Shown piece after piece: positions 55,369 through 64,000 of a stretch of DNA of 64,000 nucleotides. The position numbers were made by a program, and so were the translations under genes. The notes under the pieces are model-generated. The model was not told the DNA's origin. It was given only the letters and a program-made list of their open reading frames with translations, and searched no databases. Location: the NCBI RefSeq assembly GCF_003318255.1, contig NZ_QOCF01000028.1, forward strand, positions 1 to 64,000, in the 5' to 3' direction. Origin of the DNA: Ruegeria sp. A3M17 (GTDB lineage: Bacteria; Pseudomonadota; Alphaproteobacteria; Rhodobacterales; Rhodobacteraceae). How positions within the stretch are numbered: position 1 is the stretch's first letter; every line of letters begins with the position of its first letter.

Positions 55369-55926
55369 GTGAACCGAGCGCAAGACAGTTGTGACAAACG
55401 AGCTGAGTGGGTGGACCACGTCAGGCGCATAAGGGACGCGCAGGATCAGGCAGCGTTTGCTGAGTTGTTTCAGCACTTCGCGCCGCGGATCAAGGGTTTC
55501 CTGATCAAGTCGGGCTCAGATGCGGCCATGGCCGAAGAGTGCGCGCAAGAGGTGATGGTCACGCTGTGGCACAAGTCTCATTTGTTCGACCCCACGCGGG
55601 CAACGGTGGCCACATGGGTGTTCACGATAGCCCGGAACAAGCGCATTGACGTCCTGCGCAAACAACGTCGCCCCGAGCCCGAAGAACTGGGATGGGGACC
55701 CGAGGCTGAGCCGGAGCAGGACGACATACTCGTGCTGCAACAGGAAACCGCGCAGCTGCGCAACGCGATGACCGCGCTGCCAGAAGCGCAAAGACAACTG
55801 ATCGAGAAAGCCTATTTTGGCGATCTGAGCCATCGAGAAATCGCTTCTCAGACCGGATTGCCACTGGGAACGATCAAATCACGGATACGGCTGGCGCTGG
55901 ACCGCTTGCGCCATGCGATGAATTGA
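55369..55926 (+). CDS. rpoE: ECF sigma factor of the RpoE/ChrR type
   Basis: A group 4 (ECF11-like) sigma factor: region 2 (FQHFAPRIKGFLIKSG, AEECAQEVMVTLWHKS, ATWVFTIARNKRIDVLR) and region 4 (LPEAQRQLIEKAYFGDLSHR, GLPLGTIKSRIRLALDRLRH). It is paired with chrR 1 bp downstream. The GTG at 55369 has an AAGGGA ribosome site and gives 185 residues, close to the family length. An in-frame ATG at 55270 would add 33 residues but has no ribosome site. Confidence 0.88.
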   Translation: MNRAQDSCDKRAEWVDHVRRIRDAQDQAAFAELFQHFAPRIKGFLIKSGSDAAMAEECAQEVMVTLWHKSHLFDPTRATVATWVFTIARNKRIDVLRKQRRPEPEELGWGPEAEPEQDDILVLQQETAQLRNAMTALPEAQRQLIEKAYFGDLSHREIASQTGLPLGTIKSRIRLALDRLRHAMN

Positions 55927-55927
55927 G

Positions 55928-56587
55928 ATGACGGATATGAGCAACAAGATCAAACATCACCTGACAGACGACCTGCTGATGGCTTACGCCGCAGGCACTC
56001 TGCCCGAGGCTTTCGACCTGATGGTCGCGACACATCTGTCCCTGTGCAATCAATGTCGTGCGCAGGCCGAAAGCTTTGACGCCGTTGGCGGATATGTCCT
56101 GGAAGAACAGGACGAGACCGTTGCGATGAACGACAAGGCATTTGCGGAAACGATGGCTTTGATTGCAAACGGTGCGCCGATTGCCAAACCCAGGCGACCC
56201 GGCTGCTCGGTTTTGCCAACCCCGTTGCAGGATTACGTGGGCGGTGACGTAAATGACATCCGCTGGCGACCAATCGGCATGGGGGTCAAGCAGGCGATCC
56301 TGCCGACGAGCGGCGAAGCAACAGCTCGGTTGCTGTTCATTCCGGCGGGCTCCGCAGTTCCCGACCACAGCCACAACGGCGTGGAACTGACCATGGTTTT
56401 GCAGGGCGCGTTTTCGGACGAGGTCGACCATTTTGCCCGTGGTGATGTGGAGATTGCAGATGAAGACCTGCACCACACGCCGACAGCCGACATAAGTGGA
56501 GATTGCATTTGCCTGGCTGTCACTGACGCGCCGCTGAAATTCAACAAGCTGATGCCGCGCCTGTTCCAACCTTTCCTGAAAATCTGA
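55928..56587 (+). CDS. chrR: ChrR-type zinc anti-sigma factor
   Basis: A 219-residue anti-sigma factor. The N-terminal zinc domain has the His-x25-His-x3-Cys-x2-Cys pattern (His11, His36, Cys40, Cys43). The C-terminal cupin domain has metal ligands in PDHSHNGVELTMVLQG and a later DLHHTPTA. ChrR holds RpoE inactive until singlet oxygen releases it. It follows rpoE by 1 bp. Confidence 0.93.
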   Translation: MTDMSNKIKHHLTDDLLMAYAAGTLPEAFDLMVATHLSLCNQCRAQAESFDAVGGYVLEEQDETVAMNDKAFAETMALIANGAPIAKPRRPGCSVLPTPLQDYVGGDVNDIRWRPIGMGVKQAILPTSGEATARLLFIPAGSAVPDHSHNGVELTMVLQGAFSDEVDHFARGDVEIADEDLHHTPTADISGDCICLAVTDAPLKFNKLMPRLFQPFLKI

Positions 56588-56645
56588 CGCAACCAGCGCT
56601 CATGTGGTACGCTGCCCTGCAAGCTGATTGGTGGAGGCATTTGAA

Positions 56646-57050
56646 ATGATCCGGTCTATGTTCTTTGTTCTTCCCCTTATGGGTTTTGCATCTGTCGCTT
56701 CGGCACAGCTGGTCGCTGACGTGAAGTTCGAACCGGGCAATTTCGGGACGATGGTCAATGGGACCGTTACAGGGAACGAGTACTTCGACTACAAGCTGGG
56801 CGCAAAGGCCGGGCAAGAGATGTTTGCCGACCTCAAAGTCAGCGATACAAACGGCAATGGCGTGATCTACTTCAACATCCTGCCACCGGACAGCGATGGC
56901 GTCGCGATCTACAACGGCTCGATCGACGGGAATACCGCTCGCATCGAACTTCCAGAGGATGGAGATTACACAATCCGAGTCTATCTGATGGGCAATGACC
57001 GCGATACTGACAAGACGGTCGGTTATAACCTGGATTTGTCAATCCAGTAG
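56646..57050 (+). CDS. small periplasmic beta-rich protein
   Basis: A 134-residue protein with a signal peptide (ending ASA/QL) and a compact beta-rich domain with repeated Gly/Asn/Asp turns (YFDYKLGAKAGQEM, GDYTIRVYLMGN). It resembles the inhibitor-of-g-type-lysozyme/DNA-breaking-rejoining-annotated group of small secreted proteins, but this is uncertain. The ribosome site is GGTGGAGG, just before an alternative GTG at 56628. Confidence 0.65.
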   Translation: MIRSMFFVLPLMGFASVASAQLVADVKFEPGNFGTMVNGTVTGNEYFDYKLGAKAGQEMFADLKVSDTNGNGVIYFNILPPDSDGVAIYNGSIDGNTARIELPEDGDYTIRVYLMGNDRDTDKTVGYNLDLSIQ

Positions 57051-57053
57051 CGC

Positions 57054-58283
57054 CTACCCCTCGGACTGGCCCAGAGGCACAACGTTGGTCTGATCATCCG
57101 GTGCCAACTCCTCGAAATCGAAGTTATCCAACCGCTGAGCCCGGCGACCAGCCTTTTCGGCACTGATCTTGATTTCCGAGATATCCTTGGCCGCCTGCCC
57201 GAAATGGCGGTCCAGATTGCCGACCCGATCCCCCAGACGCTCAACATCCTTGTGAAGCAAACCCAGTTCTTTGCGGATCGCCCCAGCTTGTTCCCGCATC
57301 CGCGCGTCTTTGAGGATCGCACGCATCGTGTTCAGTGTCGCCATGCAGGTGGTGGGCGAGACGATCCATACGCGTTTGGTAAAACTCTCCTGCACCAGTT
57401 CCGGAAACTTGGCGTGCAGTTCGGCATAGACCGCCTCGGACGGCAGGAACATCAGTGCACCATCGGCCGTTTCACCGTCCAGAATGTACTTCTCGGAAAT
57501 ATCCGTAATGTGCTTGCGCACCGTGCTGCGGAACATCTGAACCGCCGCCTTCAGCTCCATGTCATTGGTTGAACCGATCAGCGCCTCATAGGCCTCCAAC
57601 GGGAACTTGCTGTCGATCACAATCGGCCCCGGAGGGTTCGGCAGGTTGATCAGGCAATCTGCGCGTCGCCCGTTCGACAGGGTTGCTTGCAGCTTGAAAC
57701 TGTCCGAAGGCAGCGCTTTAGTCACGATATCATTCAGCTGAATCTCGCCGAATGCACCGCGTGTTTGTTTGTTCGACAGGATGTCCTGCAGGGACAGAAC
57801 ATCGCCCGACAGCTTGGTGATGTTGTCCTGTGCCTTGTCGATGGCCGCCAGACGTTCCTGTAACTGCGTCAGCGATGTCGCGGTTTGTTTTGACGAACCG
57901 TGCAGGGATTCCTTCATCCGTTCCTGCATCTCGGCAAGCGCACGCGCCGACTTCATTGCATTGTCTGCCAGCCGGTCATTCATCTGCTGCTGGACCGAAG
58001 ACAGGCGGGATTCAACCGTCTGGATGACTTGCACCTGCGCATTGGCTTGCGTGTCCGAGACATGCTGCAATCCACCGCGCAATTGTTCCTGCCCCTGCCC
58101 CAACTGCTGCACATGCTGTCCCAGATGCGCCATCTGGCGGGACAAAGGTTCCGCCATCCGAGCCGACCGGTTGGCCGCGCGCAGCGACAGGAACAGCAGC
58201 AGCAGGATCAGCGTAACAACCCCACCCACGGCCAGGATCACGGGGTCGTTCAGCGCATAATGGGTTCCTGCAATCTCGATCAT
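57054..58283 (-). CDS. rmuC: RmuC family DNA recombination protein
   Basis: A 409-residue protein: one N-terminal membrane anchor (about 15-35), a long coiled coil (about 40-165) and a PD-(D/E)XK-like nuclease domain seen in the RmuC blocks GAFGEIQLNDIV, NPPGPIVIDSKFPLEAYEAL and the SPTTCMATLNTMRAIL segment. RmuC limits recombination at short inverted repeats. It is encoded beside mutL in the same direction but with its own ribosome site. Confidence 0.93.
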   Translation of the reverse strand: MIEIAGTHYALNDPVILAVGGVVTLILLLLFLSLRAANRSARMAEPLSRQMAHLGQHVQQLGQGQEQLRGGLQHVSDTQANAQVQVIQTVESRLSSVQQQMNDRLADNAMKSARALAEMQERMKESLHGSSKQTATSLTQLQERLAAIDKAQDNITKLSGDVLSLQDILSNKQTRGAFGEIQLNDIVTKALPSDSFKLQATLSNGRRADCLINLPNPPGPIVIDSKFPLEAYEALIGSTNDMELKAAVQMFRSTVRKHITDISEKYILDGETADGALMFLPSEAVYAELHAKFPELVQESFTKRVWIVSPTTCMATLNTMRAILKDARMREQAGAIRKELGLLHKDVERLGDRVGNLDRHFGQAAKDISEIKISAEKAGRRAQRLDNFDFEELAPDDQTNVVPLGQSEG

Positions 58284-58335
58284 GTCGCCTCGGATGTTCT
58301 TGTTTTATTCTCCATAGCCCAACCAAGCCAATGGA

Positions 58336-60180
58336 TCAACTGCGGCCGAACAATCGTTCGATATCGCTCAGCTTCAATTCCACATAAGTCGGCCGCCCGT
58401 GGTTGCACTGACCGGAATGGGGCGTGGCCTCCATTTCCCGTAGCAGGGCGTTCATTTCTTCGGCCCGCATACGGCGACCCGACCGGACCGAGCCGTGACA
58501 GGCCACCCTGCTGAGGATCGCCTCAATCCGCGCTTGCACCATCTGGCTTTCGCCCTGATCGGCCAGTTCATCCAATATATCCAGGATCATCGCCCGTGCG
58601 TCCACGTCGCCCAGAATGGCCGGCGTTTCACGCACAGCGACCGCACCGCCGCCAAAGGGTTCAATCGTCAGCCCCAGCTTTGTCAGGTCATCCGCAACCT
58701 GCATCAGGCGCGCGCAATCGCTGTCGGACAGTTCAATGATTTCCGGGATCAGAAGCGCCTGCGCCGCGACCCCGTTTTCGGCCATCTGGTTTTTGAGCCT
58801 TTCATAAACCAGCCGCTCATGTGCCGCATGTTGATCTACGATCACCATGCCGTCTGCGGTTTGGGCGATGATGTAGTTCTCATGCACCTGTCCACGCGCC
58901 GCCCCCAAAGGCAGGTCTTCGACCGGTGTTTCTGGGACCGAAGCCGGTTCGACAATGCTGCCGCTGTAGTCCTGAGACAGCTCGGCAAATCCCGGTGCCT
59001 GTGCCTGATACGCCACTTTTCGAGCAGCTGGCGAGGGACGGTCCATCTGATAGACGCGTGCCGGCGCAGATTGTGCCGGTTCCGGACGCATAGCGCCCAA
59101 AGTCGCATTCGCCACTGTGGAGGAGGCCCTGTGCCCGGCCTCGGCCAGCGCGTGCCTCAGGGCCGAGACGATCAACCCGCGCGCGACGCCCGGATCGCGG
59201 AACCGGACCTCGGACTTAGCAGGATGCACATTCACATCCACCAACGTCGGATCGCAATCAACGAACAGAGCAGCTGCCGGATGACGATCGCGGCTGAGAA
59301 AATCGAAATAGGCCGCCCGAAGCGCGCCCGTCAGCATCTTGTCGCGCACAGGACGACCATTGACGAACAGATACTGCGCCACCGCCGCACCGCGGGAATA
59401 GGTCGGCAAGGCGGCATATCCGTACAACCGGATCCCCTCGCGCGTGGCATCGATCTGCAGGGCATTTTCAGCAAACTCGCGCCCGATCACGCGGGCCAGT
59501 CGGGCGTGAAGCGCGTCGAACAGATCACCATTTTCGCGGTCGGCGCGGAAGGTCACGCGCCCCTCTCCACCACCAGAGACGTCACGCAAAGTGAAAGTCA
59601 CCGAAGGTTCGGCCATGGCAAGACGTTTGACTGTGTCGCTGATCGCCTGCGCTTCGGCCCGGTCGGTGCGCATGAATTTCAATCGCGCAGGCGTGGCAAA
59701 AAAGAGATCGCGCAGGTCCACCACTGTGCCAGCACGCAAGGCGGCAGGTTTCACCGCCTCGATCCGACCACCTGCCACATGGACCGAAGCCGCCTCGCCC
59801 CCCGGCACCCGGCTTGTAATGGTGAGGCGCCCGACCGCGCCCAGCGATGGCAGCGCCTCACCCCGAAACCCGAAAGTGTGGATATTCAACAGATCGGACC
59901 CGTCGATTTTTGACGTCGCGTGGCGTGACAATGCCAATGGCAGATCTTCCGCAGAAATCCCGCAGCCATCATCGGTGACGCGAATCAGCGTCTTACCCCC
60001 ATCGGCAATGTCGATCGCGACGCGGGTTGCGCCTGCGTCGATGGCATTTTCCACCAATTCCTTGACCGCAGAAGCCGGACGTTCAACAACCTCGCCTGCC
60101 GCAATACGGTTGATTGCTGCGTCGTCAAGTTGCCGGATGACCGGTCGATTTTCGCTGATATTGGGGTGTGCCTGCGCCAT
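58336..60180 (-). CDS. mutL: DNA mismatch repair protein MutL
   Basis: A protein of about 614 residues: an N-terminal GHKL ATPase ([35 protein letters not shown]) and a C-terminal dimerisation/endonuclease domain with the metal motif [12 protein letters not shown], plus ACHGSVRSG and CNHGRPT. It has the nicking-type MutL typical of bacteria without MutH. The start at 60180 (MAQAHPN) precedes the conserved [20 protein letters not shown]. The longer frame to 60270 adds residues not expected in the family. Confidence 0.95.
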   Translation of the reverse strand: MAQAHPNISENRPVIRQLDDAAINRIAAGEVVERPASAVKELVENAIDAGATRVAIDIADGGKTLIRVTDDGCGISAEDLPLALSRHATSKIDGSDLLNIHTFGFRGEALPSLGAVGRLTITSRVPGGEAASVHVAGGRIEAVKPAALRAGTVVDLRDLFFATPARLKFMRTDRAEAQAISDTVKRLAMAEPSVTFTLRDVSGGGEGRVTFRADRENGDLFDALHARLARVIGREFAENALQIDATREGIRLYGYAALPTYSRGAAVAQYLFVNGRPVRDKMLTGALRAAYFDFLSRDRHPAAALFVDCDPTLVDVNVHPAKSEVRFRDPGVARGLIVSALRHALAEAGHRASSTVANATLGAMRPEPAQSAPARVYQMDRPSPAARKVAYQAQAPGFAELSQDYSGSIVEPASVPETPVEDLPLGAARGQVHENYIIAQTADGMVIVDQHAAHERLVYERLKNQMAENGVAAQALLIPEIIELSDSDCARLMQVADDLTKLGLTIEPFGGGAVAVRETPAILGDVDARAMILDILDELADQGESQMVQARIEAILSRVACHGSVRSGRRMRAEEMNALLREMEATPHSGQCNHGRPTYVELKLSDIERLFGRS

Positions 60181-60461
60181 ACCACCAGACCTAGCACAGT
60201 CGCGCACGATTCTGCCACCGCTTTGGCTTGTATTTAATGTGAGGAGGGGGCGTTCGAACAATCTCACCATGCCAGCCTAGGCTTGCGGCCAGTCTGGGCG
60301 CGATTGCTCGAACGATCCGGAGTGAGTGGTGGTCATCCAATAATCAATGGACCAATTTATACCACGAATACGGCCTCACGACGTGAAGACTCTCCGCGCC
60401 CCATTCAGGTGGCGAAGTTTGGCCGATGCGGTGCAGAGCCTGACGGCGGGAAAATGCCGGG

Positions 60462-61391
60462 TCAAGCGGGTCCGGGCGCACCTGCCCGCGTCCGGCACGG
60501 CCCCCACAAAGCCGCAAACGCAAGGATCAGACCGGACATCGTTGCGATCATGCCCGCTGCACTGACCGCGTCCGCCGCCCCCAGCCAGAGCGGACCGTAT
60601 CCGGCCAGCACGTACCCGGAGACAGCCGACAGGATGGCAAAGATGATGCTCCACGCGATTTGGGTTTCCAGCCGGTTAGTCATCATCCGCGCCGCCGCCG
60701 GGGGGCAAATAAACATGGCAATCACGATGATCGAACCCACTGCGTCAAATGCCGCTACGGCGGCAATCGCTGCCGTGATCACAAGGGCCATGCCCAGAAC
60801 TCCGGTCCGGACACCAATGGTGCGCGCGAACCCTTCGTCAAAGGTGGAAATCTTCAGCGGCCGCCAGAACAGCCATACAAAGACAGATACCCCCAGCAAA
60901 GTCAGCGCAATCCGAGGCAATTCCGGCGGCAACCCCGCCAGTGCCACGGGATCCAACACCGAAGACCAACCCACCGCGTCCAACCAGATCAGGCTTTCCA
61001 GATTGCCATAAAGCGCATGTTCAACATCCAGGTGCACGGTCGAGGTATCGGTTTGTTCCAACAGCAGCACACCGGCTGCAAACATCGTGGTGAAAACCAC
61101 CCCCATCGCGGCACCCGCCTCGATCTGCCCCAGCCGCCTGACGGCTTCGATCAGAACCACAGCCACCACCGCCGCGCCCGCGGCACCCAGAATCATCGGC
61201 CAGGTTGAAATCGTTCCGGTCAGCAGAAAGGCCACGACAATACCCGGCAGCACCACATGGCTGATCGCATCCCCGATCAGAGCCTGTTTGCGTAGGACCA
61301 GAAAGTTCCCGGGCAAAGCACACGCGATGGCGGCAAACGTGCCGATCAGCAATGGTGTCAAAGACAGGGGTACGAATTCTTCACCGCTCAT
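60462..61391 (-). CDS. metal ABC transporter permease (SitD/TroD-like)
   Basis: A 309-residue permease with about eight hydrophobic helices of the FecCD-like/ZnuB group (FLVLRKQALIGDAISHVVLPG, FDAVGSIIVIAMFICPPAAA). It is the second permease of a four-gene transporter. It overlaps the first permease by four bases, a two-permease arrangement typical of Mn/Fe (SitABCD, TroABCD) transporters. Confidence 0.85.
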   Translation of the reverse strand: MSGEEFVPLSLTPLLIGTFAAIACALPGNFLVLRKQALIGDAISHVVLPGIVVAFLLTGTISTWPMILGAAGAAVVAVVLIEAVRRLGQIEAGAAMGVVFTTMFAAGVLLLEQTDTSTVHLDVEHALYGNLESLIWLDAVGWSSVLDPVALAGLPPELPRIALTLLGVSVFVWLFWRPLKISTFDEGFARTIGVRTGVLGMALVITAAIAAVAAFDAVGSIIVIAMFICPPAAARMMTNRLETQIAWSIIFAILSAVSGYVLAGYGPLWLGAADAVSAAGMIATMSGLILAFAALWGPCRTRAGAPGPA

Positions 61392-62593
61392 GCGGGAACC
61401 TCCTGCGGGCCACCGATCTGACGGTCGATCTCGGCGATCTGATCGTGGGTCAGGACGGTTTCGATGTCCCGCAACCCGTCATAAAGCGCAGCCGTTGCCT
61501 CTTGCATCTGATCTGCCCTGACGATTTCCCAGCGCTTTTCATCGCGCAGCGCCTTGGCAGCGCGGGCCTTGCCTGTGTCGGTGGCCACGCCATCTGCCCG
61601 CGCCAAACCGGTGCGCCGCAAGAGACGCAAGGTCAGCGGCTCATAGATCTTTTGCCCTTGCGCCAGTGCCAGAAGACCCTGCCGAATGTGAACCCGGCGC
61701 TGGAACCGCAGTTGCCGCAGAATGGCAGCCAGAACACCCCGAACAGGCGCAAGTAACAGGGACAGTGCGAAAAAGCCAAAGCTGACCAGAACAATGATCG
61801 GGCCGGTGGGCAGATTGGGGGCCGAGGCCGACATCGCCGCACCCAGATAACCCGCCAACCCTCCGGCCAGGCCAGCCAGCAACACCACGCGGTCCGAGCG
61901 GTCCGTCCAGAACCGCGCCGTGACAGGCGGGATGATCAACAACGCCACAATCAGGATCAGCCCGACGATTTTCAGGCCCACCACAGTAACTGCCATGACC
62001 AGCCCCATCATCGCCAGATCAATCCGGTGCACCGGCAGGCCCCGTGCTGCGGCGTATTCCGGGTCAAAGGCGACCATAGTCATCGGGCGCCGAATGATCA
62101 TGACCAGCAACAATGTCGCTGCTCCGCCAATCGCAATGACCAGCGCATCCGCCCACAGCATCCCTGCGGTCGAGCCCAGCAGGAACCCTTCCAGCCCGGC
62201 CTGACGACCGACGCCCATAGTCTGGATCACGGTCAACAGCACAATGCCAAGACCGAAGAACACCGACAGGATGGCACCAATGGCGGCATCCTCGGCCAGT
62301 CGTGTGTGGCGTGTCAGCCAGTTCATGCAAAGCAAACCGACCCAGGCCGACACGGCCGATCCGGCCAGCAGACCGATCAGGTTGCGCCCATCGCCGCCAA
62401 GGGCGACCAAAACCATGAACCCGAGGCAGACGCCGGGCAGAGTCGCGTGGCTGATTGCGTCGCTGACCAGCGCGCGTTTGCGCAGGAACAGAAACGTGCC
62501 GGTCACACCAGCGGATATACCCAGCAAGGTCGCACCAATCGCGACCAGCGTGGCGTTATAACCCAGCTGCAGGGTCAGAGCATCCCAAAGCAT
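61388..62593 (-). CDS. metal ABC transporter permease with C-terminal winged-helix extension (SitC/TroC-like)
   Basis: A 401-residue protein: eight-helix ABC permease core (FLRKRALVSDAISHATLPGVCLGF, LILIVALLIIPPVTA), then a soluble extension of about 110 residues (about 295-401). That extension, with ILRQLRFQRRVHIRQGLLAL and EIVRADQMQEATAALYDGLR, resembles a DtxR/IdeR-like winged helix. Such fusions occur in this permease family and could sense the metal. It lies 3 bp after the ATPase gene. Confidence 0.85.
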   Translation of the reverse strand: MLWDALTLQLGYNATLVAIGATLLGISAGVTGTFLFLRKRALVSDAISHATLPGVCLGFMVLVALGGDGRNLIGLLAGSAVSAWVGLLCMNWLTRHTRLAEDAAIGAILSVFFGLGIVLLTVIQTMGVGRQAGLEGFLLGSTAGMLWADALVIAIGGAATLLLVMIIRRPMTMVAFDPEYAAARGLPVHRIDLAMMGLVMAVTVVGLKIVGLILIVALLIIPPVTARFWTDRSDRVVLLAGLAGGLAGYLGAAMSASAPNLPTGPIIVLVSFGFFALSLLLAPVRGVLAAILRQLRFQRRVHIRQGLLALAQGQKIYEPLTLRLLRRTGLARADGVATDTGKARAAKALRDEKRWEIVRADQMQEATAALYDGLRDIETVLTHDQIAEIDRQIGGPQEVPA

Positions 62594-62596
62594 GAT

Positions 62597-63400
62597 TTAC
62601 CCCAATGCGCGTGAAATCTGGTCGATCTGCGCAGTGGCCAGACGGCCGCCATACGCCGATTGCAGGGTTTCGGCGGTAAAGGCCTCGGCCACAGTTCCCT
62701 CGGCCACTTTGCGGGTATTGATCAGGAATACATGGTCGAAGTAATCGGTTACGGTGGCCAGATCGTGATGAACGACAACAACGGTCCTGCCCGCCTCTTT
62801 CAGCGACTTCAGCACTGCGATAATTGCTTTCTCCGTCGCGGCATCGACACCGGCAAAGGGTTCATCCAACAGATAAAGATCAGCATCCTGCGCCAGAGCA
62901 CGGGCAAGAAAAACGCGCTGTTGCTGGCCACCGGACAATTGACCAATCTGACGATCGGCAAAATCGCGCATCCCGACCCGGTTAAGACAGTCCATGGCCC
63001 GGGACATATGCCGGGCACGGACACGACCCAGCAAGCCCAGCTCACGGGACAGACCCATCAACACAACATCAATCACGCGCGTCGGAAAATCCCAGTCGAC
63101 GCTTGCGCGTTGCGGCACATAGGCAATTCGTGCACGCTGTTTCTCCAGCGGTTCACCAAAGACGGACACCTGCCCGGACAGGGGCGAAACGATGCCCAGC
63201 GCCGCCTTCAGAAGCGTAGACTTCCCCGCCCCGTTCGGGCCGATGATCGCCGTCATCGCGCCGGGTTGCACGGTCATATCCACCGAAAACACGGCAGGTT
63301 TCTGACCGTATGAGACAGTCAGACCGCGAATGGCCAGCGGGCAGTCCTTTGTAATTTTTTCAGCAACCGAAGCACCCTGATGCGCAGCCAGCGACAGCAT
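62597..63400 (-). CDS. metal ABC transporter ATPase (SitB/TroB/ZnuC-like)
   Basis: A 267-residue ABC ATPase: Walker A GPNGAGKST, signature LSGGQQQR, Walker B LYLLDEPFAGVD and switch VVVHHDLATV. The YVPQRASVDWDFPTRVIDVVLMG block is characteristic of Mn/Zn importers of this family. It is encoded 3 bp downstream of the binding-protein gene. The metal (Mn, Zn or Fe) cannot be fixed from the ATPase. Confidence 0.9.
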   Translation of the reverse strand: MLSLAAHQGASVAEKITKDCPLAIRGLTVSYGQKPAVFSVDMTVQPGAMTAIIGPNGAGKSTLLKAALGIVSPLSGQVSVFGEPLEKQRARIAYVPQRASVDWDFPTRVIDVVLMGLSRELGLLGRVRARHMSRAMDCLNRVGMRDFADRQIGQLSGGQQQRVFLARALAQDADLYLLDEPFAGVDAATEKAIIAVLKSLKEAGRTVVVVHHDLATVTDYFDHVFLINTRKVAEGTVAEAFTAETLQSAYGGRLATAQIDQISRALG

Positions 63401-63403
63401 CGT

Positions 63404-64000
63404 TCAAGACCCCGCCGACAATTTGCCGTTCATGCCGCGTTCGGGCACGTCTGCGCCCAGCGCTCCGGCGATCACAGAGATGTTGTGATCCAGCATACCG
63501 ATATAGGTGCCCTCGTAGGTGCCCGGTTCTCCCATAGCGTCGGAATACAGCTCTCCGCCGATGCCAACATCATGATCTTTGGCCGCAGCACCCTCAATCA
63601 GCGCGCGCATGGACCGATCAGAAACCGAGCTTTCCACGAAGACTGCCGTCAGCTGCTGATCCACCAAGGTATCGACCAGCTCGCCAATCCGGTTCAGACC
63701 GGCTTCGGACTGGGTCGAGATGCCCTGAATGCCAAGCACCTCATAGCCGTATTCCTCACCGAAATAGCCAAAGGCGTCGTGCGCCGTCACAAGCACACGG
63801 TTGTTTTCCGGCACCTCGGCCAGCACTTGTTTGCCGTAGGCCTCCAACTGATCGATTTCAGCCAGAAAGGCCTGCGTGTTGGCCGCGAAGGCATCCGCAG
63901 CCTCGGGGCGCGCGTCTGTCAGGGCTTTTTGAACCTCGACCACCACATCGCGCCAAACGGCCGGGCTCATCCATACATGCGGATCATACTTGTCGGCATA
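63404..64000 (-). CDS. metal ABC transporter substrate-binding protein (partial, runs off the right edge)
   Basis: The last 198 codons of a cluster A-I (ZnuA/TroA/SitA/PsaA) binding protein. The frame is open to the end of the window and starts there at ADKYDPHVWMSP, whose His is a metal ligand. Other ligand regions are VTAHDAFGYFGEEYG, ISTQSEAG, VFVESSVSDRSM and YSDAMGEPG. No His-rich loop is visible in this part, which favours Mn/Fe over Zn, but the missing N-terminal half is needed to judge. Confidence 0.88.
   Translation of the reverse strand, partial: YADKYDPHVWMSPAVWRDVVVEVQKALTDARPEAADAFAANTQAFLAEIDQLEAYGKQVLAEVPENNRVLVTAHDAFGYFGEEYGYEVLGIQGISTQSEAGLNRIGELVDTLVDQQLTAVFVESSVSDRSMRALIEGAAAKDHDVGIGGELYSDAMGEPGTYEGTYIGMLDHNISVIAGALGADVPERGMNGKLSAGS

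Noticed and set aside
60283-61011. A 242-codon plus-strand frame over the metal permease gene
   Set aside because: The opposite strand has the clear eight-helix permease reading with operon overlaps. The plus frame is a shadow with low complexity.

Overview
The window looks like chromosomal DNA of a denitrifying marine alphaproteobacterium of the Rhodobacteraceae (Roseobacter group). This is inferred from high-GC coding DNA, a nirS/nor/nos cluster with alphaproteobacterial traits (fused nirD-nirL, nosC upstream of nosR, nosX at the end, hemA next to an FNR-type regulator), an RpoE/ChrR singlet-oxygen module with a DUF1365 gene, and a Hint-domain protein of the kind common in this group. No rRNA gene is present to fix the genus.

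Region 1 (1-6.4 kb): an AraC-type regulator, a membrane-bound class III nucleotide cyclase, a Crp/Fnr regulator without Fe-S cysteines (Dnr/NnrR type), a divergent hemA, and two small exported proteins. Region 2 (6.4-35.0 kb): one nearly continuous denitrification locus. norCBQDEF (minus strand) encodes nitric oxide reductase and its assembly factors. A Hint-domain gene and nnrS follow. Then, on the plus strand, come nirS, a hexahaem NirT-like fusion protein, a cupredoxin, nirE-C-F-DL-G-H-J-N for haem d1 synthesis, a small membrane protein, and nosC-R-Z-D-F-Y-L-X for nitrous oxide reductase. Six FNR/Dnr-type palindromes lie in front of hemA, norC, nnrS, nirS, nirE and nosC. Five of them sit 62-70 bp before the start codon, which argues for a single NO/low-oxygen regulon.

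Region 3 (35.1-52.5 kb): a genomic island of about 17.4 kb inserted at the 3' end of a tRNA-Ser(GCT) gene. It is bounded by an 18-bp perfect direct repeat and has a P4-type integrase at the tRNA end. From the tRNA inward it carries an integrase-coupled unknown gene, an AlpA-like HTH protein, a replication-type HTH protein, and a ColE1-like mobilisation unit in which two accessory genes are nested out of frame inside the relaxase gene. Beyond these lie a heptanucleotide repeat array, an exported protein plus a VirB6-like protein, small orphan ORFs, and a six-gene defence operon: hsdR-hsdS-GIY-YIG-hsdM followed by an ATPase/HNH pair resembling Septu. The element reads as an integrative mobilisable element that delivers anti-phage defence.

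Region 4 (52.5-64 kb): chromosomal backbone. It holds an exported HEAT-like protein, a DUF3775 protein, DUF1365 with rpoE-chrR (singlet-oxygen response), a small secreted protein, rmuC, mutL, and a Mn/Zn/Fe-type ABC transporter with two permeases whose binding-protein gene runs off the right edge.
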